Assembly: GCA_002310115.1 (NCBI GenBank)
Contig: DBYI01000095.1
Coordinates: 1-15,924 of the forward strand
From: Ruminococcus flavefaciens
Lineage (GTDB): Bacteria; Bacillota; Clostridia; Oscillospirales; Ruminococcaceae
Reading direction: 5' to 3'
DNA length: 15,924 nt
Position numbers and translations under genes: made by a program. The number at the start of each line of letters is the position of its first letter. Position 1 is the first letter of the stretch. Below, piece by piece: positions 1 through 7,689 of this stretch. The notes below the pieces were generated by a model. The model saw nothing but the letters and a program-made list of their open reading frames with translations. It was not told the origin of the DNA and searched no databases.

Positions 1-76
1 TGGTTGGGGTGGAAGGATTTGAACCCTCGAAATAACGGAGTCAGAGTCCGCTGCCTTACCACTTGGCGACACCCCA
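1..76 (-). tRNA. tRNA-Gln (anticodon CUG)
   Basis: Read on the minus strand, the sequence folds as a full cloverleaf. The 7-bp acceptor stem is TGGGGTG/CACCCCA with discriminator A, and the CCA tail is encoded at bases 3-1. The D arm is GCC...GGC. The anticodon stem GCGGA/TCCGT encloses the loop CTCTGAC, whose central CTG is the glutamine anticodon. The T arm is GAGGG-TTCAAAT-CCTTC. The TGGGGT start and anticodon agree with bacterial tRNA-Gln. The window begins exactly at the CCA end, so any further tRNAs of the same transcript lie outside. Confidence 0.95.
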
Positions 77-103
77 ATATGTACTGGATTATTCAGCTTT
101 ATT

Positions 104-132
104 ATTATATCACCTTTATCAATGAAAGTCAA
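104..132 (-). promoter_or_regulatory. Sigma-A promoter of the tRNA-Gln gene
   Basis: On the minus strand a TTGACT -35 box (132-127) is followed by exactly 17 bases and a perfect TATAAT -10 box (109-104). Transcription would start near base 97, about 20 bases before the mature tRNA 5' end. The near-consensus match fits a stable-RNA promoter, and shows that the tRNA has its own start rather than depending on read-through from the upstream lipoprotein gene. Confidence 0.8.
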
Positions 133-173
133 TATATCAATAAATATTTTTATTTTTTAACTATATGGTGATA

Positions 174-205
174 CAACGATGCTCCCATTGGTGGGAGCAT
201 CGTTG
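174..205 (-). terminator. Perfect stem-loop after the VWA lipoprotein gene
   Basis: The sequence forms a perfect 14-bp stem (174-187 with 192-205) closed by a 4-base loop. It lies about 50 bases beyond the stop of the minus-strand VWA gene and upstream of the tRNA promoter, the expected place for a terminator. There is no immediate U-run on the minus strand: the A+T-rich stretch with A- and T-runs begins about 15 bases later. Intrinsic termination is therefore plausible but not typical. It could also be an mRNA 3'-end stabiliser. Confidence 0.5.
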
Positions 206-258
206 CAATATCACACATTTTCTTTCTTTTGAACTACATATATTTCAACGCTGATGGC

Positions 259-1911
259 TCAGCGGTAAAGCTTTTTTGCTTCAATAGCCAGTTCGATAAG
301 TTCATTGTTCTTTTCGTTGTCTGCATTGTCAGTGATGCTGTTTATAATGTAATCGTAACTGGAATCACCCTTATACTCTGTATCTCTGAGGAGCATTGCA
401 AATTCTGCCGCTGCCGAAGCAAGTATGAATGATTTTGAGGGAGCGTTACTGTATTTTTCCATACCGAAAAGCTGAGACTCATAGACAACATTATTGCTAT
501 CGATAGGCTTGTACGCTACTGAAAGCTTGCAGAGTTCGCTTCTGCCATTGCTTTCAACGGGGATATCTTCATGCTCAGAAGCAAATTCAAGTTGTATACC
601 ACGGTATGTATCATTATTATTCGCAAGTTCTACTTCATAAAGAGCTGTGACGCTGCGACCTGCGCCAACTTCGCCCGCATCTTTTTTGTCGTTGTAGAAG
701 TCTTCTGCGTCCATCAGCCTGTTATCGTAGCCGATGAGACGATAATTTTTTACCTGCGAGGGGTTGAATTCCACCTGTATTTTTACGTCTTTTGCGATAG
801 TGTAGAGAGTTCCCTCCATTTCCTGAACGAGTACTCTTCTAGCTTCTTCGATAGAGTCGATATAGCTGTAATTGCCGTTTCCGTTGTCGGCAAGAGCCTC
901 AAGCTTGTTATCCTTATAATTGCCTGTTCCGAAGCCGAGGACTGAGAGGTAAATGCCGCTGTCACGTTTGGATTCAATAAGTTTTTTGAGTTCGCTCTCT
1001 GAGCACTTGCCTATATTGAGATCGCCGTCTGTTGCAAGGATAACTCGGTTATTTCCACCTTCGATAAAATGTCTTTCAGCAAGTTGATATGCTTTTTCGA
1101 TACCGCCTTCGCCGTTTGTACCGCCTTGAGCTGTAATAGAGTAAAGAGCTTCGAGAATATCATCTTTGTCTTTGCCGCTTGCGCCTGCGATGCGGGTATC
1201 AGTGCTTCCTGCGTAGGTTACTATGGAAATACGGTCATTTTCAGTAAGTTTCTCGGCAAGCATTGAGAATGCTGATTGAACGAGAGGCAGCTTATCGTAA
1301 GAAGCCATAGATCCTGATGAATCTATAAGAAATACAATGTTTGAGGGAGGGAGTTCTTCTTTTGCTATTCTCTTACCCTGAATACCAATCATTATGAGCT
1401 TGCTGGAACTGTTCCACGGGCAGTTTGCAATTTCTACGTAATCTCCGAAGGTGCGTCCTTCTTCGGGATCGGGATAATCGTAATCAAAGTAGTTAATGAA
1501 CTCTTCTGCGCGGACAGAGTTCTCGGGAACGAACATACCGTCCTCAATCAGTCTGCGAGCATTTGTGTACGAAGCTGTATCAACATCAATGGAAAAAGTT
1601 GAGAGGGGTTCCTTTTTGGGATCTTTGAATCCAGATTCGGTATATTCCTTGTACTCCTCGTTTGGAGAAACGGTATAGGGAATATTCCATGTATCGTCAT
1701 TGTATTCATCACGGTATGAATCGTCGCGCTTCGAGCTTGCTGTACTGTCATTTCTCGGAGCTTCTTCTATAGTGTTATTGTTACTGTGAACTGAGTCCTT
1801 GTAGCTGCCGTTTGTTGTATCACTCGCATTATCACCACAGCTGTACATTGCACTCATCATCAAAGCGCAAGCAGAAGCTAATGCTATCTTTCTTTTAAAA
1901 CCATTACTCAT
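259..1911 (-). CDS. VWA-domain lipoprotein, YfbK family
   Basis: A 550-residue predicted surface lipoprotein. Residues 1-25 form a lipoprotein signal: basic N-region, hydrophobic core, then Cys25 in the lipobox-like AMYSC. A Ser/Asn/Asp-rich tether (about 26-100) follows. About 102-150 matches the VWF_N domain (STFSIDVDTASYTNARR). A von Willebrand A domain (about 190-375) has a complete MIDAS: DSSGSM at 197-202, a Thr near 265 and ATDGD at 293-297, so it probably binds a divalent metal. The C-terminal part (DAGEVGAGRSVTALYEVEL and later FILASAAAEFAMLLRD) is the DUF3520-type region found with this VWA in YfbK-like proteins. The start is set by AAAGGAGG at 1926-1919, 7 bases before the ATG. The biological role of the family is unclear; adhesion or envelope function is only inferred. 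It is monocistronic between its own promoter and the 174-205 hairpin. Confidence 0.9.
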   Translation of the reverse strand: MSNGFKRKIALASACALMMSAMYSCGDNASDTTNGSYKDSVHSNNNTIEEAPRNDSTASSKRDDSYRDEYNDDTWNIPYTVSPNEEYKEYTESGFKDPKKEPLSTFSIDVDTASYTNARRLIEDGMFVPENSVRAEEFINYFDYDYPDPEEGRTFGDYVEIANCPWNSSSKLIMIGIQGKRIAKEELPPSNIVFLIDSSGSMASYDKLPLVQSAFSMLAEKLTENDRISIVTYAGSTDTRIAGASGKDKDDILEALYSITAQGGTNGEGGIEKAYQLAERHFIEGGNNRVILATDGDLNIGKCSESELKKLIESKRDSGIYLSVLGFGTGNYKDNKLEALADNGNGNYSYIDSIEEARRVLVQEMEGTLYTIAKDVKIQVEFNPSQVKNYRLIGYDNRLMDAEDFYNDKKDAGEVGAGRSVTALYEVELANNNDTYRGIQLEFASEHEDIPVESNGRSELCKLSVAYKPIDSNNVVYESQLFGMEKYSNAPSKSFILASAAAEFAMLLRDTEYKGDSSYDYIINSITDNADNEKNNELIELAIEAKKLYR

Positions 1912-1929
1912 AAAAAAGCCTCCTTTATA

Positions 1930-1975
1930 GTCCCTGAGGACCTTGATAACGTGATACGGAATGGTTTGCCGTATC
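1930..1975 (-). other. Two small hairpins in the VWA gene 5' leader
   Basis: The roughly 70-base leader of the VWA lipoprotein mRNA can form a 7-bp hairpin (1953-1959 with 1969-1975, GATACGG/CCGTATC) and a 4-bp hairpin (1930-1933 with 1938-1941, GTCC/GGAC) just upstream of the ribosome binding site. They could influence translation or mRNA stability. Nothing resembling a known riboswitch was recognised. Confidence 0.3.
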
Positions 1976-1990
1976 CTTTTCTGTATTCTT

Positions 1991-2020
1991 ATTATACCTC
2001 TTTGAACAGTTGAATTACAA
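1991..2020 (-). promoter_or_regulatory. Promoter of the VWA lipoprotein gene
   Basis: The minus strand carries TTGTAA (2020-2015), an 18-base spacer and a perfect TATAAT (1996-1991). The predicted start near 1984 gives a leader of about 73 bases before the ATG at 1911. It is divergent from the pcrA promoter in the same intergenic region. Confidence 0.6.
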
Positions 2021-2202
2021 CAACAGGACTATTTCAATTTTTATACGATTCAGTGAGTTTTTTCTTAGCAAAAGGTTTCATTTCCTTACAATTCATTGAC
2101 AAGGTTACAGTTTAGATTGAGGCTTTCTGTTTGGTTTATAGCTTTTAGCTTTTGTTTTCCCCTTTATATAGAGAAAAAATTGAAAAAAATTCCGTACAGG
2201 GC

Positions 2203-2231
2203 TTTTCAAGCATTGACAAATGTGATATAAT
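2203..2231 (+). promoter_or_regulatory. Candidate promoter of pcrA-pyk
   Basis: TTTTCA (2203-2208), 17 bases, then a perfect TATAAT (2226-2231). The predicted start near 2238 gives a leader of about 90 bases before the preferred pcrA ATG at 2331. A perfect TTGACA at 2213-2218 lies only 7 bases from the same TATAAT and cannot pair with it. Confidence 0.5.
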
Positions 2232-2280
2232 ATATTTATCAGTTTATCAAAAGCTGGTCATTGCAGGGGAATTATGATAA

Positions 2281-2299
2281 AAGTGCACATTTTGCACTT
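2281..2299 (+). other. Hairpin in the pcrA leader
   Basis: AAGTGCA (2281-2287) pairs perfectly with TGCACTT (2293-2299) around a 5-base loop. It sits between the candidate promoter and the GGAG ribosome binding site at 2319-2322. It overlaps the N-terminal extension that would exist if translation began at the upstream ATG at 2274. The role is unknown. Confidence 0.35.
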
Positions 2300-2330
2300 C
2301 CTATATTATAGTATGTATGGAGAACTTTTT

Positions 2331-4691
2331 ATGAAAACTAATACTTATGATTCTGCAAAACAGGCAGCGCTTAAAAGATATTTCAGCCGTATGAACGAAA
2401 TGCAGCAGGAGGCTGTTTTTACCGTTGACGGGCCTGTACTTGTGCTTGCAGGTGCAGGAAGCGGTAAAACTACGGTAATAGTTAACCGTATCGCAAATAT
2501 GATAAACTTTGGAAATGCGTACTTTGATACGAGCCGAAAGGGAAGTAAGGACGATATTGCTTTCCTTAACGATTATGCAGATGGAAAAACCGACGATTTT
2601 GATACTCTCAGGGATATCGTTGCAGTTGATCCCGTTCGTCCGTGGAATATCCTTGCCATAACATTTACTAATAAGGCTGCAGGGGAGCTTAAGGAAAGAC
2701 TTTCTGCAATGCTTGGTGAGGAAGCTATGCATATTAATGCTTCGACTTTTCACTCCGCATGTGTACGAATACTCAGGAGCGAGATAGAAGCTCTCGGCTA
2801 CGGCAGGGACTTTACCATATATGATTCCGATGATAGCCAGCGTATGATAAAGAATGTAATGGCTGAGCTTGATGTATCTGAGAAGCAGCTTGCACCAAAG
2901 GCTGTACTCAGCGAGATAAGCATTGCAAAAGACAAGATGATAACTCCCGCAGAGCTTCGCGCGGACGCTGGTCAGGATTATCGCAAGAAAATGGTAGCAA
3001 AGCTCTATGCTATTTATCAGGAACGCATGAAAGCAGCAAATGCCCTTGATTTCGACGATATTCTTGTACTTGCAGTAGAACTGTTTGAACAGTTCCCAGA
3101 GGTGCTGGAAAAATACAGATCACGTTTCAAATACATAATGGTGGACGAGTATCAGGATACTAACCATGTGCAGTTCAAACTCGTTTCGCTGCTTGCAAGT
3201 GGGCATAAGAATCTCTGCGTAGTCGGTGACGATGATCAGAGTATTTATAAGTTCCGGGGTGCGAATATTGAGAATATACTCGGATTTGAAGGACAGTTTG
3301 AGGGAGCAAAGGTGATACGTCTTGAGCAGAATTATCGCTCCACTCAGACTATACTCGATGCAGCAAACTCGGTAATCAGCCATAATAATGGCAGAAAGCC
3401 TAAAACTCTCTGGACAGCGGGTGAAAAAGGTGACAAGGTATACTGGTACAAGGCGATTGATGAGACCGATGAGGCGGAATTCATAGCTGATACCATTCTT
3501 GAGAGGTACAAGGAGACAGGACGTTACTCCGACAATGCGGTTCTCTACCGGATGAATGCACAGTCAAACTCTATTGAGCGTATGCTTGTAAAGTGCGGTA
3601 TCCCATACCGCGTTTACGGCGGTATGCGATTCTATGACCGCAAGGAGATCAAGGACGTTACTTCTTATCTTAGTTTTATCAACAATCATAACGATATGCT
3701 ACGCTTCCGCCGTATAATCAACGAGCCGAAGAGGGGAATTGGTGATTCCACTCTTGCAATTATAGAGGATATCAGTCGTGATTTAAAACTATCACCGTTT
3801 GAAGTTCTCAGGAATTGTGATGAGTATGCTCCGCTCTCAAAAAAGACCTCGGCTTTGAAAAGCGCATATCAGATGTTCGAGATGCTTACTGAAAAGTCAG
3901 AGGAGTTGCCTCTTGATGAGTTCCTCGACCTTCTTCTCGATAAGACGGGATACCTCGACAGTCTCAAGGCTCTGGAAAATGCTGACGTCAAGATTGAGAA
4001 TGTACAGGAGCTCCGTACATCTATCGTGCAGTACATGGAACAGGCAGAGGAGCCTACTCTCGGCGGTTTTCTCGAAGAGGTTGCACTCTATACTGAAGCT
4101 GACCGCGATGATGGCAGTGATGACAAGGTTACTCTTATGACAGTTCATTCTGCCAAGGGACTGGAATATGAAAATATATTCGTTACAGGTATGGATGACG
4201 GAATTTTTCCAAGCTCACGATCATTTGACAGTGAGGACGATATGGAGGAGGAAAGAAGACTTGCATACGTTGCAATAACCCGTGCAAAGAAACACCTTTA
4301 CCTCACAAACGCAAGACAGCGTATGCTTTTCGGCCAGACTCAGCATAATGTCACCTCACGATTTATGAAGGAAATAGGCAGTGAGCTCGTTGAAAAGCAT
4401 GATAATGCAGCTGCTATGAAACAGCAGATGGAGGAACACGATAAGTCTGTAACGGAAGTGCATTCCGCAACTCTTCAGCAGCAGCTTGCAAGAGGCAAAA
4501 AGATTGCAGGCAGTGCTCCGAAGGAGGCTGTTACTTATACTGCAGGGGAAAAGGTTTCTCACAGCATATTTGGCGAAGGTGTCATAGTCTCCGTAAAGCC
4601 TATGGCAAACGATTCAATGCTTGAAATAGCCTTTGATAAGGTTGGCACAAAGAAAATAATGGCAAATTATGCAAAGTTAAAAAAGCTTTGA
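2331..4691 (+). CDS. pcrA: ATP-dependent DNA helicase PcrA (UvrD/Rep family)
   Basis: Superfamily 1A 3'-5' DNA helicase used in repair and in removing proteins from DNA ahead of replication. All helicase motifs are visible: Q motif (MNEMQQEAV, 21-29), Walker A (AGAGSGKT, 40-47), Ia (ITFTNKAA), II (VDEYQD, 271-276), III (VVGDDDQSIYKFRG, from 297), IV (QNYRST), V (TVHSAKGLEYENIFV) and VI (EERRLAYVAITRAKK, near 640). The C-terminus (SHSIFGEGVIVSV to LKKL) matches the Tudor-like RNA polymerase-binding tail of Gram-positive PcrA. I chose ATG 2331 (786 residues) because GGAG at 2319-2322 lies 8 bases before it; ATG 2274 would add 19 residues but has only GGGGA at 3 bases. At 786 residues it is longer than typical PcrA because of an acidic insert of about 44 residues (60-103) between motifs I and Ia. 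pyk follows 30 bp downstream. Confidence 0.95.
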   Translation: MKTNTYDSAKQAALKRYFSRMNEMQQEAVFTVDGPVLVLAGAGSGKTTVIVNRIANMINFGNAYFDTSRKGSKDDIAFLNDYADGKTDDFDTLRDIVAVDPVRPWNILAITFTNKAAGELKERLSAMLGEEAMHINASTFHSACVRILRSEIEALGYGRDFTIYDSDDSQRMIKNVMAELDVSEKQLAPKAVLSEISIAKDKMITPAELRADAGQDYRKKMVAKLYAIYQERMKAANALDFDDILVLAVELFEQFPEVLEKYRSRFKYIMVDEYQDTNHVQFKLVSLLASGHKNLCVVGDDDQSIYKFRGANIENILGFEGQFEGAKVIRLEQNYRSTQTILDAANSVISHNNGRKPKTLWTAGEKGDKVYWYKAIDETDEAEFIADTILERYKETGRYSDNAVLYRMNAQSNSIERMLVKCGIPYRVYGGMRFYDRKEIKDVTSYLSFINNHNDMLRFRRIINEPKRGIGDSTLAIIEDISRDLKLSPFEVLRNCDEYAPLSKKTSALKSAYQMFEMLTEKSEELPLDEFLDLLLDKTGYLDSLKALENADVKIENVQELRTSIVQYMEQAEEPTLGGFLEEVALYTEADRDDGSDDKVTLMTVHSAKGLEYENIFVTGMDDGIFPSSRSFDSEDDMEEERRLAYVAITRAKKHLYLTNARQRMLFGQTQHNVTSRFMKEIGSELVEKHDNAAAMKQQMEEHDKSVTEVHSATLQQQLARGKKIAGSAPKEAVTYTAGEKVSHSIFGEGVIVSVKPMANDSMLEIAFDKVGTKKIMANYAKLKKL

Positions 4692-4721
4692 TGAGCTTTT
4701 TATGGAATGAGGCGTATCAAC

Positions 4722-6149
4722 ATGAGAAAAACAAAAATAGTATGTACTATAGGTCCTGCGACTGACGACGAAAATATAATGCGCGAACTAATGCTAGCAG
4801 GCATGAATGTAGCACGTTTTAACTTTTCACACGGTGACTATGAAACTCATGAAAAGCGTTTCCGTGTAATAGAAAGGCTCAGAAAAGAGCTGGATATGCC
4901 TATCGCAACTCTTCTCGATACAAAAGGTCCGGAGATACGTCTCGGAAAATTTGTAGATGACAAGCCAGTTGAGATACACGACGGTGATACCTATATCCTT
5001 ACTACTGATGATGTGCTATGTGATGACAAGAGAGGTAGTATAAGCTTCAAGAAGCTTCCACGCGATGTCAGCATGGGTACAAGGATATTGATAAATGATG
5101 GAGTTATTGAGCTCCTTGCGGAGAAAGTTACTACCACGGAAATAGTTTGCCGCGTAGTTCATGGTGGAACTCTTTCCAACAATAAGGGCATAAACGTTCC
5201 TGGAGTAAAGCTTTCCATGCCGTATTTAAGCGAAAGGGATATGGATGATCTCGAATTCGGATCAAAAATGGGCTTTGATTTTATCGCTGCAAGCTTTGTT
5301 CGCACAGCTGCGGATATTAATTATCTCAGGAAATTCACACAGAGCCTTGGTTGGTTCGACGTAAGAATTATTGCAAAAATAGAGAACACTGACGGCGTTG
5401 AGAATATCGATGAGATACTTGAAGCAGCTGATGGTATTATGGTAGCCCGCGGAGATATGGGAGTTGAGATACCATTTGAACAGATACCTGCTATCCAGAA
5501 GTCACTTATCAAGAAGGGATACAACGCAGGAAAACAGGTAATTACAGCCACACAGATGCTGGAGTCCATGATAACCAATCCTCGTCCCACCCGTGCAGAG
5601 ATCACTGATGTTGCAAATGCTATTTATGACGGCACGAGCGCTATCATGCTCTCAGGAGAGACTGCAGCTGGCTCTTTCCCTGTTGAAGCTGTAAAGACTA
5701 TGGCTCTTATTGCCGAGACTACTGAAAACAACATAAATTACAAAACGCGTTTTTCATCACGCCGTGCAGAACAAAACGGCAGTGTTGCAGAGGCCATCGC
5801 TCATGCGACCGTTACCACGGCCCATGACTTGAACGCAAAAGCTATTATTACCGTATCTCTAGGTGGACAGACTGCGAGACTTATTTCAAAGTATCGTCCA
5901 AGTTGCCCTATTATCAGCTGTACGATGAGTGATGTAGTATGTCGTCAGATGAATATGAGTTGGGGAGTTATCCCGTTCATCATCGATGAAAAGACCAATA
6001 CCGACGATCTCTTTGCAGCAGCAGTCGAAGCCGCAGAATCACATAGGCTAGTTGAGGACGGTGACCTTGTGGCTATCACAGCAGGCGTTCCCCTCGGAGT
6101 ATCGGGTACCACAAATCTTATGAAAGTTGAGAAAATAGGCGGTAAATAA
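4722..6149 (+). CDS. pyk: Pyruvate kinase
   Basis: Cytosolic final step of glycolysis: phosphoenolpyruvate plus ADP gives pyruvate plus ATP. The 475-residue chain opens with KTKIVCTIGPAT and carries the substrate-site residues R32, N34, S36 and H37 (ARFNFSHG). It also has DTKGPEIRLG (66-75, entering the B domain), NNKGINVPG, the AKIEN lysine strand, the metal-site segment VARGDMGVEIP (near 240) and TQMLESM...PTRAEITDVANAIYDGTSA...SGETA (about 277-315). The length corresponds to the A, B and C domains only; the extra PEP-utiliser-like C-terminal domain of Bacillus-type enzymes is absent. ATG 4722 is preferred over ATG 4707 because GAGG at 4709-4712 lies 9 bases upstream and the protein then begins at the usual MRKTKIV. 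It probably shares a transcript with pcrA. No clear terminator follows it. Confidence 0.96.
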   Translation: MRKTKIVCTIGPATDDENIMRELMLAGMNVARFNFSHGDYETHEKRFRVIERLRKELDMPIATLLDTKGPEIRLGKFVDDKPVEIHDGDTYILTTDDVLCDDKRGSISFKKLPRDVSMGTRILINDGVIELLAEKVTTTEIVCRVVHGGTLSNNKGINVPGVKLSMPYLSERDMDDLEFGSKMGFDFIAASFVRTAADINYLRKFTQSLGWFDVRIIAKIENTDGVENIDEILEAADGIMVARGDMGVEIPFEQIPAIQKSLIKKGYNAGKQVITATQMLESMITNPRPTRAEITDVANAIYDGTSAIMLSGETAAGSFPVEAVKTMALIAETTENNINYKTRFSSRRAEQNGSVAEAIAHATVTTAHDLNAKAIITVSLGGQTARLISKYRPSCPIISCTMSDVVCRQMNMSWGVIPFIIDEKTNTDDLFAAAVEAAESHRLVEDGDLVAITAGVPLGVSGTTNLMKVEKIGGK

Positions 6150-6201
6150 TAATTGATACAAAAAACGTACAAGAATACTTGAAATAATCACAGCTTTACT
6201 G

Positions 6202-6831
6202 ATGATAAGACCTACCTTATTATTATTATCAAAGATTTTTTCTTATCATGACGCAGAAATCATAAGATCGGTTCTAAAACTTGAATTTCCTTTGCTTTGG
6301 GCTACATTTACTCATGCAATTGTCATAATAACACGTAAATACGACCGAACATGGGCGAAACTGCTAGTGATTACTTCGCTTGCAGCAAATTTTTGTAAGG
6401 ACAGAAATCTTCGCTATGTGAAAAAACATAGGCGATTGTATCCGTTCATACAGTCGTACTATACCATTCATTTTTGAGTATCTGTTCAGAACAATGCTGT
6501 TCGTTCTCGGTATAGCAGCAGGAGTAATTCTTGTTCTTGCAATGTTCGGAAAGATAAAATGGGAAAGCCGAAATTCACTTATCATCTATACCTATATAAT
6601 GACAGGTATCATTGCTTTTGGAGCATTTGTTTTCAAAATTCATATCATTTATAAAGTTCAGAGCAGTTCCGGCGGTGGCTCCCTTGTATTACTCCACTGC
6701 TAAATACGAAAGTATTAAGAAGCATGATATTTGCAGCTGTAATTCTTCTTATGCCCCTTATTATCTTTGAGAGAAAGGATCATTTTGAAAAAGTGATATC
6801 TATTGGAAATGCTTACGATGATAAAAACTGA
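6202..6831 (+). pseudogene. Decayed membrane-protein gene in three reading-frame pieces
   Basis: Three successive open stretches on the same strand change frame. Frame A (6202-6477, 91 codons) contains a hydrophobic part (LLWATFTHAIVIIT). Frame B (open from 6422, ATG at 6494, to 6703) contains MLFVLGIAAGVILVLAMF and YIMTGIIAFGAFVF. Frame A again, from about 6673 (ATG at 6724) to 6831, contains MIFAAVILLMPLIIF and ends ISIGNAYDDKN. Each piece encodes membrane helices, and joining them at two shifts (about 6455-6480 and 6671-6690) would give a continuous protein of roughly 210 residues. None of the pieces has a good ribosome binding site. The family is not recognised. The last piece overlaps the start of the GNAT gene by 14 bases, a typical operon overlap, so the ancestral gene was probably cotranscribed with it. 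Alternatives are two short genuine membrane peptides or assembly errors. I see nothing in 6150-6201. Confidence 0.4.
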
Positions 6832-7315
6832 TCGTCTAATACTTCGTCCGCTGACGCTTGACGATGCGGAAGCAGCTTTTGAATGGACAGGGGACGAGAG
6901 AGTGGCAAAATACATGATCTATTCCACCCATGAGAGCGTCGAGACTACAAAGGAATGGCTCAGAACTGTAAGATTTACTGATACTGCGTTCGAGTTTGGC
7001 TTTGTCCGCAAAAGCGACAACAAGCTCATAGGCTCAGGTGGAATAAGGCTCAAAGACGATGGCTTCTGGGAGTTCGGATACAACTTCCGCTATGACTGTT
7101 GGGGCATTGGTTATGCTACAGAAGCTTCAAAAGCGATGATTGAGCTTGTACGCAGCAAATTCGGTGATGTTAAGTTCAAGGCTGAATGTGCTGCTGAGAA
7201 TACAGCTTCTGCTCATGTAATAGAGAAATGCGGTCTTGAATTCAAACGATATGGCGAATATTCCAGTTATGACGGATTAAAGATCTTCAAGGCTAAAATA
7301 TATGAAAGCAGGTAA
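6818..7315 (+). CDS. GNAT-family N-acetyltransferase (RimJ/RimL type)
   Basis: A 165-residue acetyl-CoA-dependent acetyltransferase. The opening TDRLILRPLTLDDAEAAFEW is the signature of the Acetyltransf_3 (RimJ/RimL-like) group. The acetyl-CoA pyrophosphate-binding loop is at about 94-100 (CWGIGYA), followed by helix TEASKAMIEL. The C-terminal ENTASAHVIEKCGLEFKRYG is the usual N-x-x-S/A motif with the GF-type strand. The substrate could be a protein N-terminus, an antibiotic or a small amine, and the sequence does not decide. ATG 6818 is chosen because it begins at the canonical MIKTDRLILR and has GGAAA 8 bases before it; ATG 6809 and TTG 6803 are in frame upstream. The Dabb gene starts 5 bases after its stop, so the two are cotranscribed. 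Confidence 0.88.
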   Translation: MIKTDRLILRPLTLDDAEAAFEWTGDERVAKYMIYSTHESVETTKEWLRTVRFTDTAFEFGFVRKSDNKLIGSGGIRLKDDGFWEFGYNFRYDCWGIGYATEASKAMIELVRSKFGDVKFKAECAAENTASAHVIEKCGLEFKRYGEYSSYDGLKIFKAKIYESR

Positions 7316-7320
7316 TTATA

Positions 7321-7623
7321 ATGATAAAACACATTGTTATGTTCAAATTAAAGGAAGCTGACGGAAGAAGCGAGTACGAAAACGCTCTCGAAGCAAAGAA
7401 GCGTTTCGACAATGTTATCGCAAACGTTAAGGAACTGAAAAAAGGTGAGGTTGTCATAAACTCAAAGGAGGCTCCAGAGAGCAACTACACTATCTCACTT
7501 CTCTGTGACTTTGACACTATCGCAGACCTTAATGCATATCAGATCCATCCAGCACATCTTGAGTTTGGCAAGTTCATAAGCACAGTAAGGATCGACAGAG
7601 CTTGCATAGATTACGAATACTGA
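7321..7623 (+). CDS. Dabb-family (stress-responsive A/B barrel) protein
   Basis: A 100-residue single-domain protein. The start MIKHIVMFKLKE, the mid-region strand SNYTISLLCDFDTIADLNAYQIHPAHLEFGKFI and the overall length match the Dabb (PF07876) dimeric alpha-beta barrel. The Y-x-x-HPAH-x-x-F segment is the family's most recognisable motif. Dabb proteins include stress-induced plant proteins and bacterial proteins of mostly unknown biochemical function, so no reaction is assigned. It lies 5 bases after the GNAT gene with an AGG just upstream, which suggests coupled translation, and is followed at once by a strong stem-loop (7627-7656). Confidence 0.85.
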   Translation: MIKHIVMFKLKEADGRSEYENALEAKKRFDNVIANVKELKKGEVVINSKEAPESNYTISLLCDFDTIADLNAYQIHPAHLEFGKFISTVRIDRACIDYEY

Positions 7624-7626
7624 TCT

Positions 7627-7656
7627 TAATTCTCCCGTCATATGGCGGGAGAATTA
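7627..7656 (+). terminator. Intercistronic stem-loop between Dabb and SDR genes
   Basis: An 11-bp perfect stem (7627-7637 with 7646-7656) closes an 8-base loop, 4 bases after the Dabb stop. No U-run follows on the plus strand (ACATATAC instead), so it is either a weak terminator or a processing/stability element within one transcript. It also contains the ATG at 7642, which argues against using that codon as the SDR start. Confidence 0.4.
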
Positions 7657-7689
7657 CATATACAAAAATCCCAATGGGAGGAAGAAAAC

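Noticed and set aside
2213..2231. Perfect TTGACA and TATAAT pair upstream of pcrA
   Set aside because: Only 7 bases separate the two boxes, far below the 16-18 needed. TTTTCA at 2203 gives the correct 17-base spacing.
2274..2330. Upstream ATG as the pcrA start
   Set aside because: Its Shine-Dalgarno spacing is only 3 bases and the added residues overlap a leader hairpin and do not resemble PcrA. ATG 2331 has GGAG at 8 bases.
2301..2753. 150-codon minus-strand open frame inside pcrA
   Set aside because: It lies opposite the helicase motifs, is Cys/Ile/Ser-rich in the way of an antisense shadow, and has no ribosome binding site or recognisable domain.
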